The notes: a model not told the origin generated them from the sequence alone. A DNA stretch of 64,000 nt from Paguma larvata (GCA_030068075.1 CM057836.1:69167788-69231787), one strand, 5' to 3'. Positions 34,485 through 46,110 are shown, counted from the stretch's first letter. Numbers and translations are program-made.

Positions 34485-34709
34485 TTTTTTTAAAGAATCC
34501 TTTCTTTTTATTTTTTTTAAATTTTTTTATTTTTGAGAGAGAGAGAGAGTGCAAGCAGGGGAGGGGCAGAGAGAGGGAGACACAGAATCTGAAGCAGGCT
34601 CCAGGCTCTGAGCTGTCAGCACAGAGTCCAAAGCTGGGCTTGAACTCCTGAATGGTGAGATCATGACCTGAACCGAAGTCTGAAGCTTAGGGAGCCACCC
34701 ATGAGCCCC
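34485..34709 (-). mobile_element. Feliform CAN SINE, head deletion
   Basis: Antisense copy with target duplication 'aaggcat' at 34,478-34,484 and 34,710-34,716. Several bases are missing in the A-box region: 'agcttagggagccaccc' in place of the usual longer sequence. Confidence 0.93.
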
Positions 34710-34716
34710 AAGGCAT

Positions 34717-35264
34717 CTTTGATAAATCATGAGGTCTAGCCATTCCTTATCTAGATCCCATTTCCCCACATTCACAGTGTAGCTGTTCTTCATCACCTTG
34801 AGGTCTACTATAATCCTGTATAGAGCACCTATGGACAGAGTCAGCTTTTGACTTCTTGATATAGCATATCTGTTGGGTGTTCCATGGGGAAGTGGTCCTA
34901 TCCTAGGGGAATATTTATCTCCCTTTAGCCCTTGGAACCAAATAGTTTACCCTTTCCCAGTTTGTGATTGTGTGTATGTGTGATAAGATATCCTCAGTTA
35001 AAGGATTTTATAAATGTGAGTCCTGCTGCTATGAGATTCACTCGAAATCATATTGCAAGATGAAAAAAAAACACTACTTTGCATGATAACTACAGAATTC
35101 CTCTAAGGTTAAAATACTCTTTCTTTAGAGACCTGCTTATTTATCAGGTGTGTTAATTTGTGAAAATGAGACTCTTTTCTGCAGGAATTGGAGAATTTTC
35201 TCAGACCCTGTCTCTCCACCCCCATGTCCCCTCCACAAGAAATGCAGCAAAGCTTTAACTCAGG
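34717..35264. other. No gene recognised
   Basis: Unique DNA left of the first class I LTR, including an A9 run near 35,063. Confidence 0.4.
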
Positions 35265-35270
35265 ATAGTG

Positions 35271-35333
35271 TAAGGGCAATCGGGACTGATTCCATTTTGC
35301 TTAAGGGCAAACTGGGACTGACTCCATTGTGTT
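35271..35333 (+). repeat. U3 tandem repeat, two units of about 31 bp
   Basis: Unit 1 (35,271-35,301) and unit 2 (35,302-35,333) share 'taagggcaa', 'gggactga' and 'tccatt'. Direct repeats in gammaretroviral U3 regions often act as enhancers. Confidence 0.85.
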
Positions 35334-35450
35334 CCTGTCCTCCACCCTGAGTCCCCAGTGCCTGCGCAAAAGCTTAAAACCTGCAACTTCCCGGTTCCAA
35401 AAGAACCACACCCAGTAACCTATGGAACGGGACCCTTGACCCTTCCTCAG

Positions 35451-35623
35451 CCAATCGGCTAGGGTCACGACCATCACCCCTCCCACTACCCTAGACTCCT
35501 TTAAAACTCTTGCCCCTTTGGAACTCTCTCTTCCTCTCTCTCTCTCCCCCCCACCCCCCACACCCCCCATCCCCCGCTGCGTCGGTACAGGTAGGAGACT
35601 GAGCTCGAGCTAGCTCGAATAAA
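35451..35623 (+). promoter_or_regulatory. LTR promoter and polyadenylation signals
   Basis: CCAAT at 35,451-35,455, 'tttaaaac' (TATA-like) at 35,500-35,507 and AATAAA at 35,618-35,623 follow the order and spacing of a retroviral U3/R. They could act as a Pol II promoter or terminate plus-strand host transcripts. Confidence 0.65.
35546..35575 (-). other. G-quadruplex-capable tract in LTR
   Basis: The plus strand has four C-runs of 7, 6, 6 and 5 separated by 1-3 bases, so the minus strand has four G-runs with very short loops. The tract lies between the TATA-like box and AATAAA. Confidence 0.8.
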
Positions 35624-35844
35624 GGCTCTTTGTTCTTGCATCAGACTCGGCTCCCTGGTGGTTTTTGGAGTTCCCGAATTCTGGGCATAACAATAGGTAG
35701 TAGCTGCAATGAGATAGCTCAATCACTGTAGCACTATCTTCCACCTTTGACAGTTTCGTAATTCAAATTATCCCTGCTTTGCTCTTCTTTCTGCTTCCTC
35801 ACTCTGTTTCTAATATTCATAACTATCATTTAAGGATTATGTGT

Positions 35845-36833
35845 TGTTGTGCCCAAATTCTGGATCCCAAGAAGACCGCCGGGGAGCTAGGACTGATGCA
35901 AACGCAAAGGGTCTTTATTCGAAGCTCGAGCTCGGACTCTTGCACCTCCCGATGCCGCGGGTGCGGTAGCAAGAGCCCTGAGCCAGGTTTACACAGGCTT
36001 TTTATCAGGGTTCGAGTACACTTTTTTGGGCGGGAATGGGGATCCTTTGAATTGATTGATTGGCATTTTCACGGGCTAATTTCTGATTGAGTATTGGCGG
36101 GTGCGGGCTAGCTATGGATTGGCTTAGTTTGGGGGTCCTGCGCAGATTCAAATGGTCAGCGCGCATGGGCTGAACACTAATTAGTTTTGCTAGGGGCTAT
36201 TCTAGGAATCTGACCTCCTGTGGTTTCCCTGGAACTCAAGGTGGAGACAGGGTCTGCTAATCAGGGTCCAGTCCCACCTGGGGTAGTGACAGGGTCTGCT
36301 AATCTGGGTCCGGCCTTTTGGCTACTCTGTTTACTGGAACCCAGGGCAGAGTCCAGGGTGACTTGTTTTCCTGGAACTCAGGGCCCAGAACTACTCTAAG
36401 GTGGAACTTAAACCAAAATGGAGTGGCCGTAGCCCTAAGAGCACTATACTTTCACAATATGGCAATTCTCTAACACAGCAAACAGGGTTCACAGCAATCA
36501 CAGCAAATGGGTCAGGAGTCCAGTACATTCCTAAGTCTCTAAATCTAAATCCTAATACCTAACAAGATTCAACACACAGCAACTTATTCTAATACATAGC
36601 AAACTAAACAGGCCTCATAGCACCCCAAGAAAAGTTTCATAGTGTTCACAGCAAACAGCAATCAAAACAGAATTCTCAGCAATCATAACCCTTAACAAGG
36701 TTCACAGTAAGCAGAAGTCTGGGGCACACTATCTCTAACACAGTTCCCCTCTATGTTTAGCAGAAAAGAGAACTGGCTTCAAACTAAGGCAGGGCTGTCA
36801 CTCAGGACAAGAAACTTAAAAATGCTCTTTTCA
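35845..36833 (-). mobile_element. Class I ERV LTR, antisense, probably solo
   Basis: On the minus strand it starts 'tgaaaagagcatttttaag', a gammaretrovirus-like LTR start, and ends 'gaatttgggcacaaca'. GTGT flanks both sides (35,841-35,844 and 36,834-36,837). AATAAA (plus 35,914-35,919), an 'ataaaaag' TATA-like box (about 35,998-36,005) and several CCAAT boxes (near 36,058, 36,092 and 36,118) are in proper order. Its R-U5 end resembles the neighbouring LTR, sharing 'gagctcgagct', 'cgaataaag' and 'ttgcatcag', but the U3 differs. The 989-bp length is large. The U3 edge is less certain than the U5 edge; 36,456-36,833 contains degenerate 'tttgctgtgaa' units. Confidence 0.65.
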
Positions 36834-36837
36834 GTGT

Positions 36838-39552
36838 ATCTCTTCACTCTCAAATTTCCTTGAAAAGACATCTAATTGACAAGTTTGTTTTTGTTCCTTA
36901 GAGAGCAATCCTGTTCAGCAAAACTATCCCTTCATGCCACATCCTAGCATGCTGGTCAGGCTACCAATTGCTGCTTATGTATCCATGACCCCTTCCTAGT
37001 TTAACTAGTTGTGGCTAGGGTGATGTCACTTGGTTCAAAACACAGTAATCTATGCATAAGAAATGCCCACAAAAGGTGGTATGGGTATGTTGGACCCTCT
37101 GAAACTTCATAGAGAGTCACTGTAACAGGCAGACTTCTGTCCTTATTTGTTGAATACATATTGCTGAAACTTAGAGTGGTCTGGATTAAGCGGGTTTTAA
37201 AGGGGCTGCAGGGGGCTGCTATCACTGAAGACTCTTATTCTTTATAGCCAATTCAAACACTCAAAATATTTGTCTTGTAGGACTATATTCAACTAACTGT
37301 ATACAAAAAAAAAACTTCCTTCTGCCCCCAAAAAAGTTTGTATAAAATATCTCCATCCCTGCAAACATATTGTTATTCTGTTATTAACAATTTCTAGGCA
37401 ATTCAAACAGGAATTCCATTCATTTATCCATAAATAATATGTTGGTATTTGATGGAATATTTGCGGTGATAATGCACCGAGACAATCAAAACATTGTCAG
37501 GGAAATTATTATGATTTCAGAGTTTATGTAAACAGACTATACCACCAGAAAGTTTTAAATAGGCAAACAGCAAATAGTACAATACATATACCTCATGACT
37601 GAGCAAATACTTCCAGTAAAGCAAAGGGGTCAAATAATGTTGACTTAAAATAGAGCTGGGACAATTTTGGCAGTCCCTTATACCAGTGAAGAGAGGGTGG
37701 GAAGGAAGACAGATAGGGAATTCTATTTAAAGAAATACTGATGCCCTCTACCCAATACAGGGAATCATCTCCTAGACCAGAGTAAATGTAAAAGGCTGAT
37801 ATCCTTGCAGAGGTCTGGCAGGGCCAGCAGAGCCATTGTTACATCAATATCGGGGCCCAGTCACTCAAAAAGAAAATCCCTACAGCAAGTAAGAAGGTCA
37901 AGATTGGGGTCACCTGTGGGAGAATCTCTGCTCTTCAGTTCTGAAAGTTTACATTCACTGCAGGGAAAAAACCCAATTGGCTGAGAGTACAAAAGTCCAT
38001 AACAGAAAACTCACTATACAATAGCTAAAGAAAGGCTTTAACCATGAGAATAGCCAAAACTTTAGTGTGCTCTCAGTGCATGTTCCTGAAATGAACATAT
38101 ATGTGGTCATAACCAAAGAAGAAATTTGCTAAAAAACATAGTTCTCTTACATTCCCCCTCCCCTGTCATCTGTATGAAATGACCTTTGCCTTTCAAGCCT
38201 ACTTATTCTAATTTCTTTATACACCTACCACAACGACTTGTCCCTGACAGAAGAAATACATAGAAATTTGGGGGAGACTGAATTTTATAACTTTTACATT
38301 AGGAGGCAGACATCTCAAGATCCAAGACCATTGAAAGCTAACATAGGCTCACAGCAGGTTATTTTCAATAGCATTTTTTTAAAGGTAGTAAAAGGCAGTT
38401 TGGTAAGCATACAAATTCCTATTATATAATCAAATATACCATTGAACATGTCATTCTTAGTTTGAAGGCATGAATACTTAGAGTCACATGAGATTTCCAA
38501 CCCATGAAATTATTCTAATGACCCTCTGTATTAGAATTTGGCCCAATACATGATTCAAGGAAACAGTACAGATTTCTTTGTGGGTGTAAAACCAGAGCAT
38601 GTAAGAAAATATAGCTAATACAGTATTTTAATTTTTAAAATTCCTATTTTGGAAACTGTGGAATTAACTGCTGTTCGTTCTGAGTCATTTTATAGTTTTA
38701 ATCTGGGATGATGGGCTGTTGTTCTAAGAACAGTAATTCTTTAATTCTGTCTGATAGTTTCATATATAAAAGTACTGCATACACAGACTTGATAGCTGGT
38801 TAGGCAGGGTCTATTCTATGTGTGAATATTTGTAATAATTCACCCCAGTGCCCTGTCAGTCACCTGAAACATCTTTAGACCTGCCAACACTGTGTTCACA
38901 TACTTAGTCATAGTCAGCTCAATGGCAAATATAGCCACATTATTTGTAGACAAATATCATCCGTGTGATTGACTAAATTACCAAAACTGGCTGGACGAAA
39001 TTCATTATTTAGGAAAAAAAATGTCAAATCCATTCCAATTCTGACTTTTCTAAAAAGGGTGCATATGTAAGTCTGCTTAACAGCCTGACTTCCCAAAAGA
39101 GCTTTTTCAAAAGCCTTGATGGAACCCGTATTATCACTTAAGTCAGTGTGGATTCATGAGAAGATGTGCCCCAATACTCTGGTTTCTTAATTAAGAAATT
39201 AAGCTTTTCATAATTTATAGATTCAAGTCAAGAGCCACCTTCACTATTATCTAAACATTCAAGGCATTTTCATGATGAAAGATAGATGTATTTAGGAATG
39301 GAGGAGTTGAAGAAGGCTAACCAACATTCCATTTTTTCTTTTTTTAACATAAGTTCAGTGAGGTTGTCTTCAGTGATCAAGACCTATAGGAAACATAAAC
39401 ATATGTACATATACACACAAAGAAAAGTTTTCACCTAAGCTTGAGTACCCTATTTTTTAGAATAATAAGGTAATACTTGACAGATTTAACTTTGCTTTTG
39501 ACTCGTACCTTAGGAAAAAATGGTGAAGTCAAAATGATATCGTTGGAATGGA
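36838..39552. other. No gene recognised
   Basis: 2.7 kb of unassigned DNA. Moderate GC around 37,700-37,980, but no frame over 75 codons and no known domain. A 16-bp perfect palindrome 'tttcttaattaagaaa' lies at 39,183-39,198. Confidence 0.4.
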
Positions 39553-39699
39553 TTGACTCTAAATGTTTGTCCACTCGTGTTGAATGAAAAAGTACATATT
39601 ATATAGAAAAATAATTCAGTATATTTATATTACATATATATACATTTATATATCATTATAATTTTTCATTTAACACAAGTAGCAAACATTTAGAGTTAA
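39553..39699. repeat. Palindromic MITE-like element, 147 bp
   Basis: Left arm 39,553-39,591 and right arm 39,662-39,699 are inverted repeats of 38-39 nt with about five mismatches and one gap. The shared core is 'ctctaaatgtttg' and 'aatgaaaaa'. The 70-bp centre is extremely AT-rich. This is the shape of a short non-autonomous DNA transposon, but no clear target duplication is seen. A long RNA hairpin is the other reading. Confidence 0.7.
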
Positions 39700-39733
39700 G
39701 TCTATAAAATACATGGCTATAGTATACATAATT

Positions 39734-39830
39734 TGTTTTTCAGTAAACTCTACCCCCCAACATGGGGGTGGAACTCACAAACCCAAGATCAAGAATCACA
39801 TGCTCTACCGATTGAGCCAGCCAGGTGCCC
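39734..39830 (-). mobile_element. CAN SINE of the older type, short
   Basis: Antisense: head 'gggcacctggctggctca', 'gatcttgggtttgtgagtt', then directly 'tagagtttactgaaaaaca'. It lacks the feliform middle and CT-rich segment. This is the short CAN SINE form also typical of dogs and other carnivores, and the only copy of that form here. Confidence 0.8.
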
Positions 39831-40563
39831 TTATATAGCTTTATGTATTTCTACACATATAATGTATTAAAATCTTTTGTCCAGGTATGATCCTTCAGTA
39901 TCCATTGACTTGATAAGGACTGCAAAGACATACTTACAAGAGAGTAAGAATGGGAGGATTCTGGATTTAGGATCCTGGGAGCAAGATTATCTTTTCTTTA
40001 GAGTTTCAAGTGCCAAGAAATTTACAAATGAATAAAACCCCACCATAGTTAATTTTTGGAGGAGATCTTGGACAGGATGTGACCTCTGGTTGACCTGCAA
40101 GCTGGACTTGGTAATCAGTCCCTGCTCCTTGGATTGTATGTTCTGCCCACCATTTCCATAGCTGGAGCCATTTTCAAGGATGTAGTATTGAGAAAGCAAG
40201 GTGTTGTTGAGACTCTCTGGACTGAATATGTGACTGAATCCGGTTAAGTAAGGTATATATACAAACTTTTACGATTCTGGTAGGCAGGTATGGAAATCTG
40301 CTATTCATCCTGTGACTGCTTAAGACAAGGCTTGTAAGTAAGTTCCCTTGCTTATCAAAATGCCCAGTTACCTGTTTAGAGTGGCCTGCTTCCTTGTTGT
40401 GTCTCTTCCTGCCCTCCCTGTATGGGATGCAGTGTGTAAACTAACATTACTGGATGCTTATAATCAAAGTATCCAACTAAATTGTAATTATATATTAAGC
40501 AAATTGCTAAAATATCCTTTATAAGAATTCCTGCATTAAAATCTAGTGCCTAGGCACAGACAG
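39831..40563. other. No gene recognised
   Basis: Unique DNA. The 70-codon minus frame at 39,987-40,199 has no motif. Confidence 0.4.
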
Positions 40564-40608
40564 GTATATATATATATATATATGTATTTGTGTGTGTGTG
40601 TGTATATG

Positions 40609-40651
<43 letters not shown>

Positions 40652-40652
40652 A
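40564..40652. repeat. Compound (TA)n/(TG)n microsatellite
   Basis: Alternating blocks TA, TG, TA and TG, the last TG block about 14 units. Probably polymorphic in length. Confidence 0.95.
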
Positions 40653-40720
40653 TTTTATATAAATGGTTTTTATAGAAAACCATTTGTCTTTATTGACTGC
40701 TATTAAAAAGATGACTGTTT

Positions 40721-40918
40721 TGGGGCACTTGGGTGGCTCAGTTGGTTAAGTGTCTGACTACAGCTCAGGTCATGATCTCACCGTTCCTGGGTTCAAACCC
40801 TGCGTTGGGCTTTGTGCTGACAGCTCAGAGCCTGGAGCCTGCTTCAGATTCTGTGTCTCCCTCTCTCGTTCTGACCCTCCCCTGCTCATATTCTGTCTCT
40901 CTCTCAAAAATAAAAAAA
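40721..40918 (+). mobile_element. Feliform CAN SINE
   Basis: Sense copy with a 17-bp target duplication, one mismatch (taaaaagatgactgttt at 40,704-40,720; taaaaagatgaccgttt at 40,919-40,935). Confidence 0.96.
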
Positions 40919-40964
40919 TAAAAAGATGACCGTTTCCATGAAAGAAAATGAGTTATTGTGCCAA

Positions 40965-41155
40965 GCCAACTTACATTCAAATGCAGATTCTGTCATGTTG
41001 CACAAATGTAAAAATGCTACATGACTTTTCTGATCCCTAGTTTTCTGTTTTATAAGACAGTGTAAATAATAAATACCTTACATGGTTTTTATGAAGTGCA
41101 AATTAGATCACACAAAGTTGCAAACACAGTACCTAGCACTTGAAGTGTTTAATAT
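40965..41155 (+). repeat. MIR
   Basis: 'cattcaaatgcagattctgt' and 'ctagttttctgttttataag', then 'tacctagcacttga', in MIR consensus order. Confidence 0.7.
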
Positions 41156-42364
41156 ATATATATAATTTCTTAATGGAATGGTATTGAATTGAATTGTGAA
41201 AAGTATCAGCCTTCACAAAGAAGGTCCTTCAAAAAGAAAATTCTCTTGTTTAAAAAAACTAGTGTCTTTTTATCATTTGCTATTTCTATTATTACAATTG
41301 AATAAATGGGTATGGTGCGGTCTCCAGAAAAAGCATAAATATAAGCAAGACTCTTCACTGCTGAAGGGTTAATTTATCACATTATAATGGCTAACATCTG
41401 CTAAAGTCAGAAGGGTACGTTTTGAAGGTGCCATGCTAAGAAATTGAGGGAAGAAGCAGAAGAAAATGGATACAAAAGAAAATTTTGGCCCTTCCGTTGA
41501 GACTAGCATAGCATGTGAGATGTTTATTAAAGTCCAAAGCTTATTACTCCAGACCCTCTTTGAACATAATGAATTAATAACCTGTTTTTCTTAAACACAG
41601 GTTTATAGATTTTGATTTTTATCTTGCTTAGAAAAACTAATATTGACTACCTTACACATTCTCTTGTTTCATAATATTTAGTGTTCTTGGATACAGATAT
41701 GAATATGGATGTAGACACAGAAATACAATTTGAGTTTTGTAGCACCTTCTGAAGTGAGTATTGTTGCAAGTATTACACCATTATCCATGTGAGTAAACTA
41801 AAACTAAAACATTCATTGATTTATTCTGGTTTATACTGAAGGTCTAATTGGTTCATGTTTACCCATTTAAATATCACCGTTTCAGTCCATAACCCAAAGA
41901 GCCTTGTAATTAATGACTAATTTAAAAAATATCCTGATTATTATTTCTTTCTCCTATTTCTCTAGAGAGTAATATTTTGTATAATGGAGTATTAGTATCA
42001 CTTAGAGGAAAACATATTAAAAATTAGATGCTCAGTGTATATGAAATATGAATTTTCTCTTAGCAAGACAGGGTGGCATGATTATTCCCTTAATGCAGTT
42101 TAAAATATTTCTTACAGATAATCTCAGCTGTAATATTGGTATAGGGAAAACGAGAAAAATATACACCTGTAGAAACACACACACTCGAAGAAGCATGAAA
42201 GAGTGCTTTGTGATTCTATTTTAAGACAGCCTCTGAGAAACTCCAGAATACTTGTGGGTGTGCAGACTTTGAAGAGGGTTGTAGTCCTGCTTAAGAGGCT
42301 GGAATGAGAATATTAAAAAAAAAGGTTTAAATCCTAAGGAAGTAAACCTGAATATGAAAAAAAA
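41156..42364. other. No gene recognised
   Basis: AT-rich unique DNA with no identified element. Confidence 0.4.
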
Positions 42365-42770
42365 AATCCCTCAAAGTACAAAGGCGTTTATAAGAGAATT
42401 ATTTATTATTGCAAACCATTCGAGAGTAGCCCAAATGTCTAAAAATATTTAGTAATAGTAAAATAGGCTATGGAATGTTACACAGCTATACAAATGATGT
42501 TTATGAAGAGTTTGTAATAACAGAGAAACATAGTTTTGATTTAGAGTAAACTAAAACACAGGATACAAAAGCAGAGATAGAATATGATAGGTATGTTTAT
42601 GAGAAAAGTATGCACCTAACTGCAAAAAAATAGTATACAGAAAAGATGCAAAATGTTAGTATAAATTTTATGTGGGTGATGGGACAGAGTAATAATATTT
42701 CTTCTTCCTACATTTCTGCCTTTCTCAAAATTTTTATAATGGAAAAAATAGAATTTATTCTCTTTTATGT
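42365..42770 (+). mobile_element. Ancient L1 (L1M type), ORF2 end and 3' UTR
   Basis: 'attatttattattgcaaacc', 'agcccaaatgtct', 'ggctatggaatgttacacag', and late 'tttctcaaaatttttataat' follow an old L1 end in sense. Heavily decayed. Confidence 0.7.
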
Positions 42771-44607
42771 TACCATTCTATTTTTTTTTTTTTTTACATA
42801 TAGAACAAATCATGGACTTTATATCAACTAGGAAAACAGAAGTACACTAGATATTTCAAAGGCAGGAAATTTACGTAGGAAGTTGGTTTCAAGTTTTGGA
42901 TGTCAGAGGCTGGAATCAACAACCTCTCTTGAGTGAAGTATCATTGCTGGATTGACAGGAACAGAAAATTCACAGAAAATTCACCCTCCTGCCTAATAGT
43001 CTCTTCTTGTTGCCCACTACTGGCAGGACCTAGGAAGCTTCTGACAGCTGAGAAATGGCAGTTTGCATACTTGAAGCCAAAGTATTATGAAGCAAAGTAT
43101 AGAGGGATGGCTTTGGGGAAAAAAAGACAATAGCTAATAACAACACAGAATTATTCTGAATAACTAATAAGAATAATGTATAAAATTCATTGCTTAAGAC
43201 TAAATATCTTAGAGGAACAGTATTGAGACACAGAAACCTTTATTAATGACTTTTGTTAATTTGATTACCAAAGCCAAAATACTTCTTAATGGGATGAATT
43301 GAGTACAAATTAGTGATGTTAAACTTTTAACACGTATCATTTGTTTTCATTAAAGTGATTCAGCCATCACCATTCTACCCCGATAGATATTTTATTAAGA
43401 AAACGAATTTAAATGTACATGATAAATGAGCTGTATTGAAAATTCTATTTTTCTTCAATTCTAACCTCCAGATCTTAATTAACTTCTCCACCACTGTTCC
43501 CATAGAAACCAGCAATGCAATCAATAAGATGCAAAGGTAGTAATGTACATGCAGAAACATTCTACGAGTACAGTAACAACATTTATTTTAAATCATGGAA
43601 CAAATTAGTATTTGCAATTAGATTTGAGGTAATATACTTCAAAATTCAAAATGGAAAATGTAGTCTAATGGTAAACAAAAATGATAAACTTTTTGTGAGT
43701 TCCTTTGTTTTCTCCATTTTAACGTGAAATAAGCATAATGCCCAGAAAATTTAAGACCCTATTTTTCTGTGACACTTCTTTTGGTTTCTCTGATTTTTTT
43801 TTTTTCAAATTGTGTCATGTCCTATCCCCTCACCCCACACATATTTCCTCACAAACAAATAAAAGCAAAATGACAAAATATATAAAACAATGCAAAAACC
43901 AAGCTCCATGCATGAAGGAGCCGCCCAGTTCTGACCCCTTTTATCATTCTTAGGTTCATAGACTATGAACATTATGTATTTGAGGCACATACCAAGACAA
44001 ATTCTTCTAGGATTGCCCTTGACTGATTAAACAAACAAACACACAAACACTAATTGGGTATAACTCTACCAGTGAGACCATGAATCAACGACTGGGTACA
44101 ATAGTTCATAGAATCAGACTATGTTCCAGGTAGAGCACCCCAATAACATTCCACCTGAGCCATTGTGAGTCTGCCTGTGATGACATTAGCATGCCTTCAT
44201 CAGTCTGAGGTTTGTTCCAAGTAGCTTACTATTGATAATTGACCAAACAAAAGCAAACAATAATTTTAAATGTTTTGCGTAAAAATAATAAAAAGTAGAG
44301 TGGGTCCAAGGTTATTTCTATATACTTTAGCTCTGCCTATCTTGATTTTAATGTGGTTTTGTGAGTGCAGAGGAGGAGATTAAAAGCTATTGGTTCAGAA
44401 GCTTTAATTATAATAACTTTATTTCTCCAGTGCATTGTGCAGAAAAAAAATTGTCATAACAAATGCAATAATCCATGCTTACCACTTTCTTTCATCTATC
44501 CTGTCTTGTTCCACTATGACAAACAAAAAAGAAAGTTACAAGTTAAACAAGTTTTTCCCAATGCACCAATAAAATGCTGAAGCACTTTGACATCAGGTTT
44601 GTACCAT
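42771..44607. other. No gene recognised
   Basis: Unique DNA with a T14 run at 42,781-42,796. Sequence around 44,050-44,240 has lower AT content but no frame. Overlapping frames near 43,738-43,990 on both strands are uninformative. Confidence 0.4.
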
Positions 44608-44619
44608 TAGTTTCTTATT

Positions 44620-44838
44620 AAAATTTGTTTAATGTTGTTTTTTTTTTTTGAGAGAGACAGAGACAGAGACAGAGACAGAGCTTGAGTGAGGGTGGGTCAG
44701 AGAGAGAGGGAGACACAGAACTCAAAGCAGGTTCCAGGCTGCTAGCACAGATCCCATGGCGGGGCTCAAACCCACAAACTGTGAGATCATGATCTGAGCT
44801 GAAATTGACACTAAACTGACTGAGCCACCCCGATGCCC
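44620..44838 (-). mobile_element. Feliform CAN SINE with GAGACA expansion
   Basis: Antisense copy. Target duplication 'gtttcttatt' at 44,610-44,619 and 44,841-44,850 (extending 2 bp with one mismatch). The CT-rich body shows about four 'gagaca' units (44,654-44,680), a small internal minisatellite. Confidence 0.93.
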
Positions 44839-44850
44839 TGGTTTCTTATT

Positions 44851-45329
44851 TTTAAATGGATTATGATGATATTTAATTGTTTTACTGCATACGTGATTAT
44901 TTCAAGATATTTTCTTACTGTGAACATATATCTATAGGTGGATAGATAAAAAAATATATAAAATAAGTACTTAAGTCAACTGTTGGGATTTCTGATATAT
45001 TTTGGTGTGTATTAAGAACAGATTATGGTGTTTATATTCTTTGATACAATATGATCTCTTTCCTATCTCCAAGTATTGGCCCAGTATATTAAGGGAATTG
45101 AAGAGGCACACAGATCTGGCATATTATCTAAGCTAATATATTGTGCTGTCATTTTACAGATGTAGAGGACAGTTAGTCTTCATTTAAATATGCATAGTAA
45201 TGAACTTTGAAACATATAAATTTTATAATTTCTCAACCCCACTTATCTTCTGTGCTATGCCATTTCTCTTCAGCTGTCTTAAAGCATATTTTGAATTATC
45301 TAGAACTATATCATAACAATTCTGTTGTA
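44851..45329. other. No gene recognised
   Basis: AT-rich unique DNA. Confidence 0.4.
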
Positions 45330-45545
45330 CTTTAGGAAGATCACTTCAGGTTCAGTAGAGAAACTATATTGGAGTGGGAAAAGGACCAAGGCAGGGAGAC
45401 TGTAGTGCCTTGGGTCAGAATTGCTAAAGGCTTGAGCAGGGTGGGAGAAGGAAAAGGAGGAAGAAGTAGACTCATTTGAGAAAACGCTTTACAACGCAAT
45501 TTATGGAGATGACTAAGGTCATCTACTGCATGTTTTCTTAACTTT
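45330..45545 (-). mobile_element. L2 LINE fragment
   Basis: Antisense of the L2 reverse-transcriptase end: 'aggaagatcacttcaggttc', 'ccaaggcagggagactgtag'. It is separate from the next L2 piece because the two are in the wrong order to be one copy. Confidence 0.55.
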
Positions 45546-45589
45546 CCTCGTTTCCATTTCAAGATTTATTAATTCATTTTCAAATATTT

Positions 45590-46110
45590 ATTGTTTCTCT
45601 TTTAATGTGCTAGAGACTATTCTAGGTTTCAGGAGAATAATCAGTATGAGTCAGATAAGGCACTTGTTCTCTTGAAGAACAGAGGAGAGACAAATGATAG
45701 ACAAATACTGAGAAAGATGATTTGCATGAGAGGTATGTACCCTATTAATTTTAAAAGGGAGATATGATAAAAAGTGAACTGAGTAGAGCCTCCATCTCAT
45801 TGAGAGGTCAGAGAAAGCCTCTTTTAGAATGTCACATCTGCGGTGAGACCTGAGTTGTGAGAAATTTCTGGCCATTGGGAAGTCCTGGGAGTGAACATTG
45901 CAAGTAGAGGGAAAAGCTAGGGAAAATGTAAATGTGGGGGAATGAGCTCCTATGTTTGCAGAACTAAAAGAAGGCTCATGTAGCTGGAGGAAGGGGGGAG
46001 TGGAATGGAGAAGTGGATGGAGAGACAAACGTAAGACAATTTCTGGAAGGGCTTGAAGAGCCACATTAAAGAATTTGGATTTTGTTCTAAGTACAATATT
46101 GCCATATTTT
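45590..46110 (-). mobile_element. L2 LINE, ORF2 C-terminus and 3' end
   Basis: Antisense L2 with 'gtcagagaaagcctctttta' near 45,808, 'aagtagagggaaaagctagg' near 45,902 and 'gaatttggattttgttctaa' near 46,072. The 137-codon minus frame (45,651-46,064) is in the L2 sense direction and reads as the decayed L2 protein end ('NFSQLRSHRRCDILKEAFSD'), unusually open for so old an element. Confidence 0.7.

Larger units (their letters stand above)
35269..35692 (+). mobile_element. Class I ERV solo LTR (424 bp)
   Basis: Begins TG ('tgtaagggcaatcgggactg') and ends CA ('ctgggcataaca'). A 4-bp duplication ATAG flanks it at 35,265-35,268 and 35,693-35,696, the size made by gammaretroviral integrases. Inside are a U3 tandem repeat, a CCAAT box, a TTTAAAA TATA-like element, an AATAAA signal and a U5 end. 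No internal viral sequence follows, so it is a solo LTR left by LTR-LTR recombination. CpG content and sharp ends suggest moderate youth. Overlapping open frames are artefacts. Confidence 0.85.

Noticed and set aside
35301..36090. Several 66-103 codon frames over the LTRs
   Set aside because: They cover U3/R/U5 non-coding sequence on both strands; no gag, pol or env is present next to the LTRs.
37750..38200. Suspected processed pseudogene because of moderate GC content
   Set aside because: No frame of useful length, no poly(A) tail, no target duplication and no recognisable protein.
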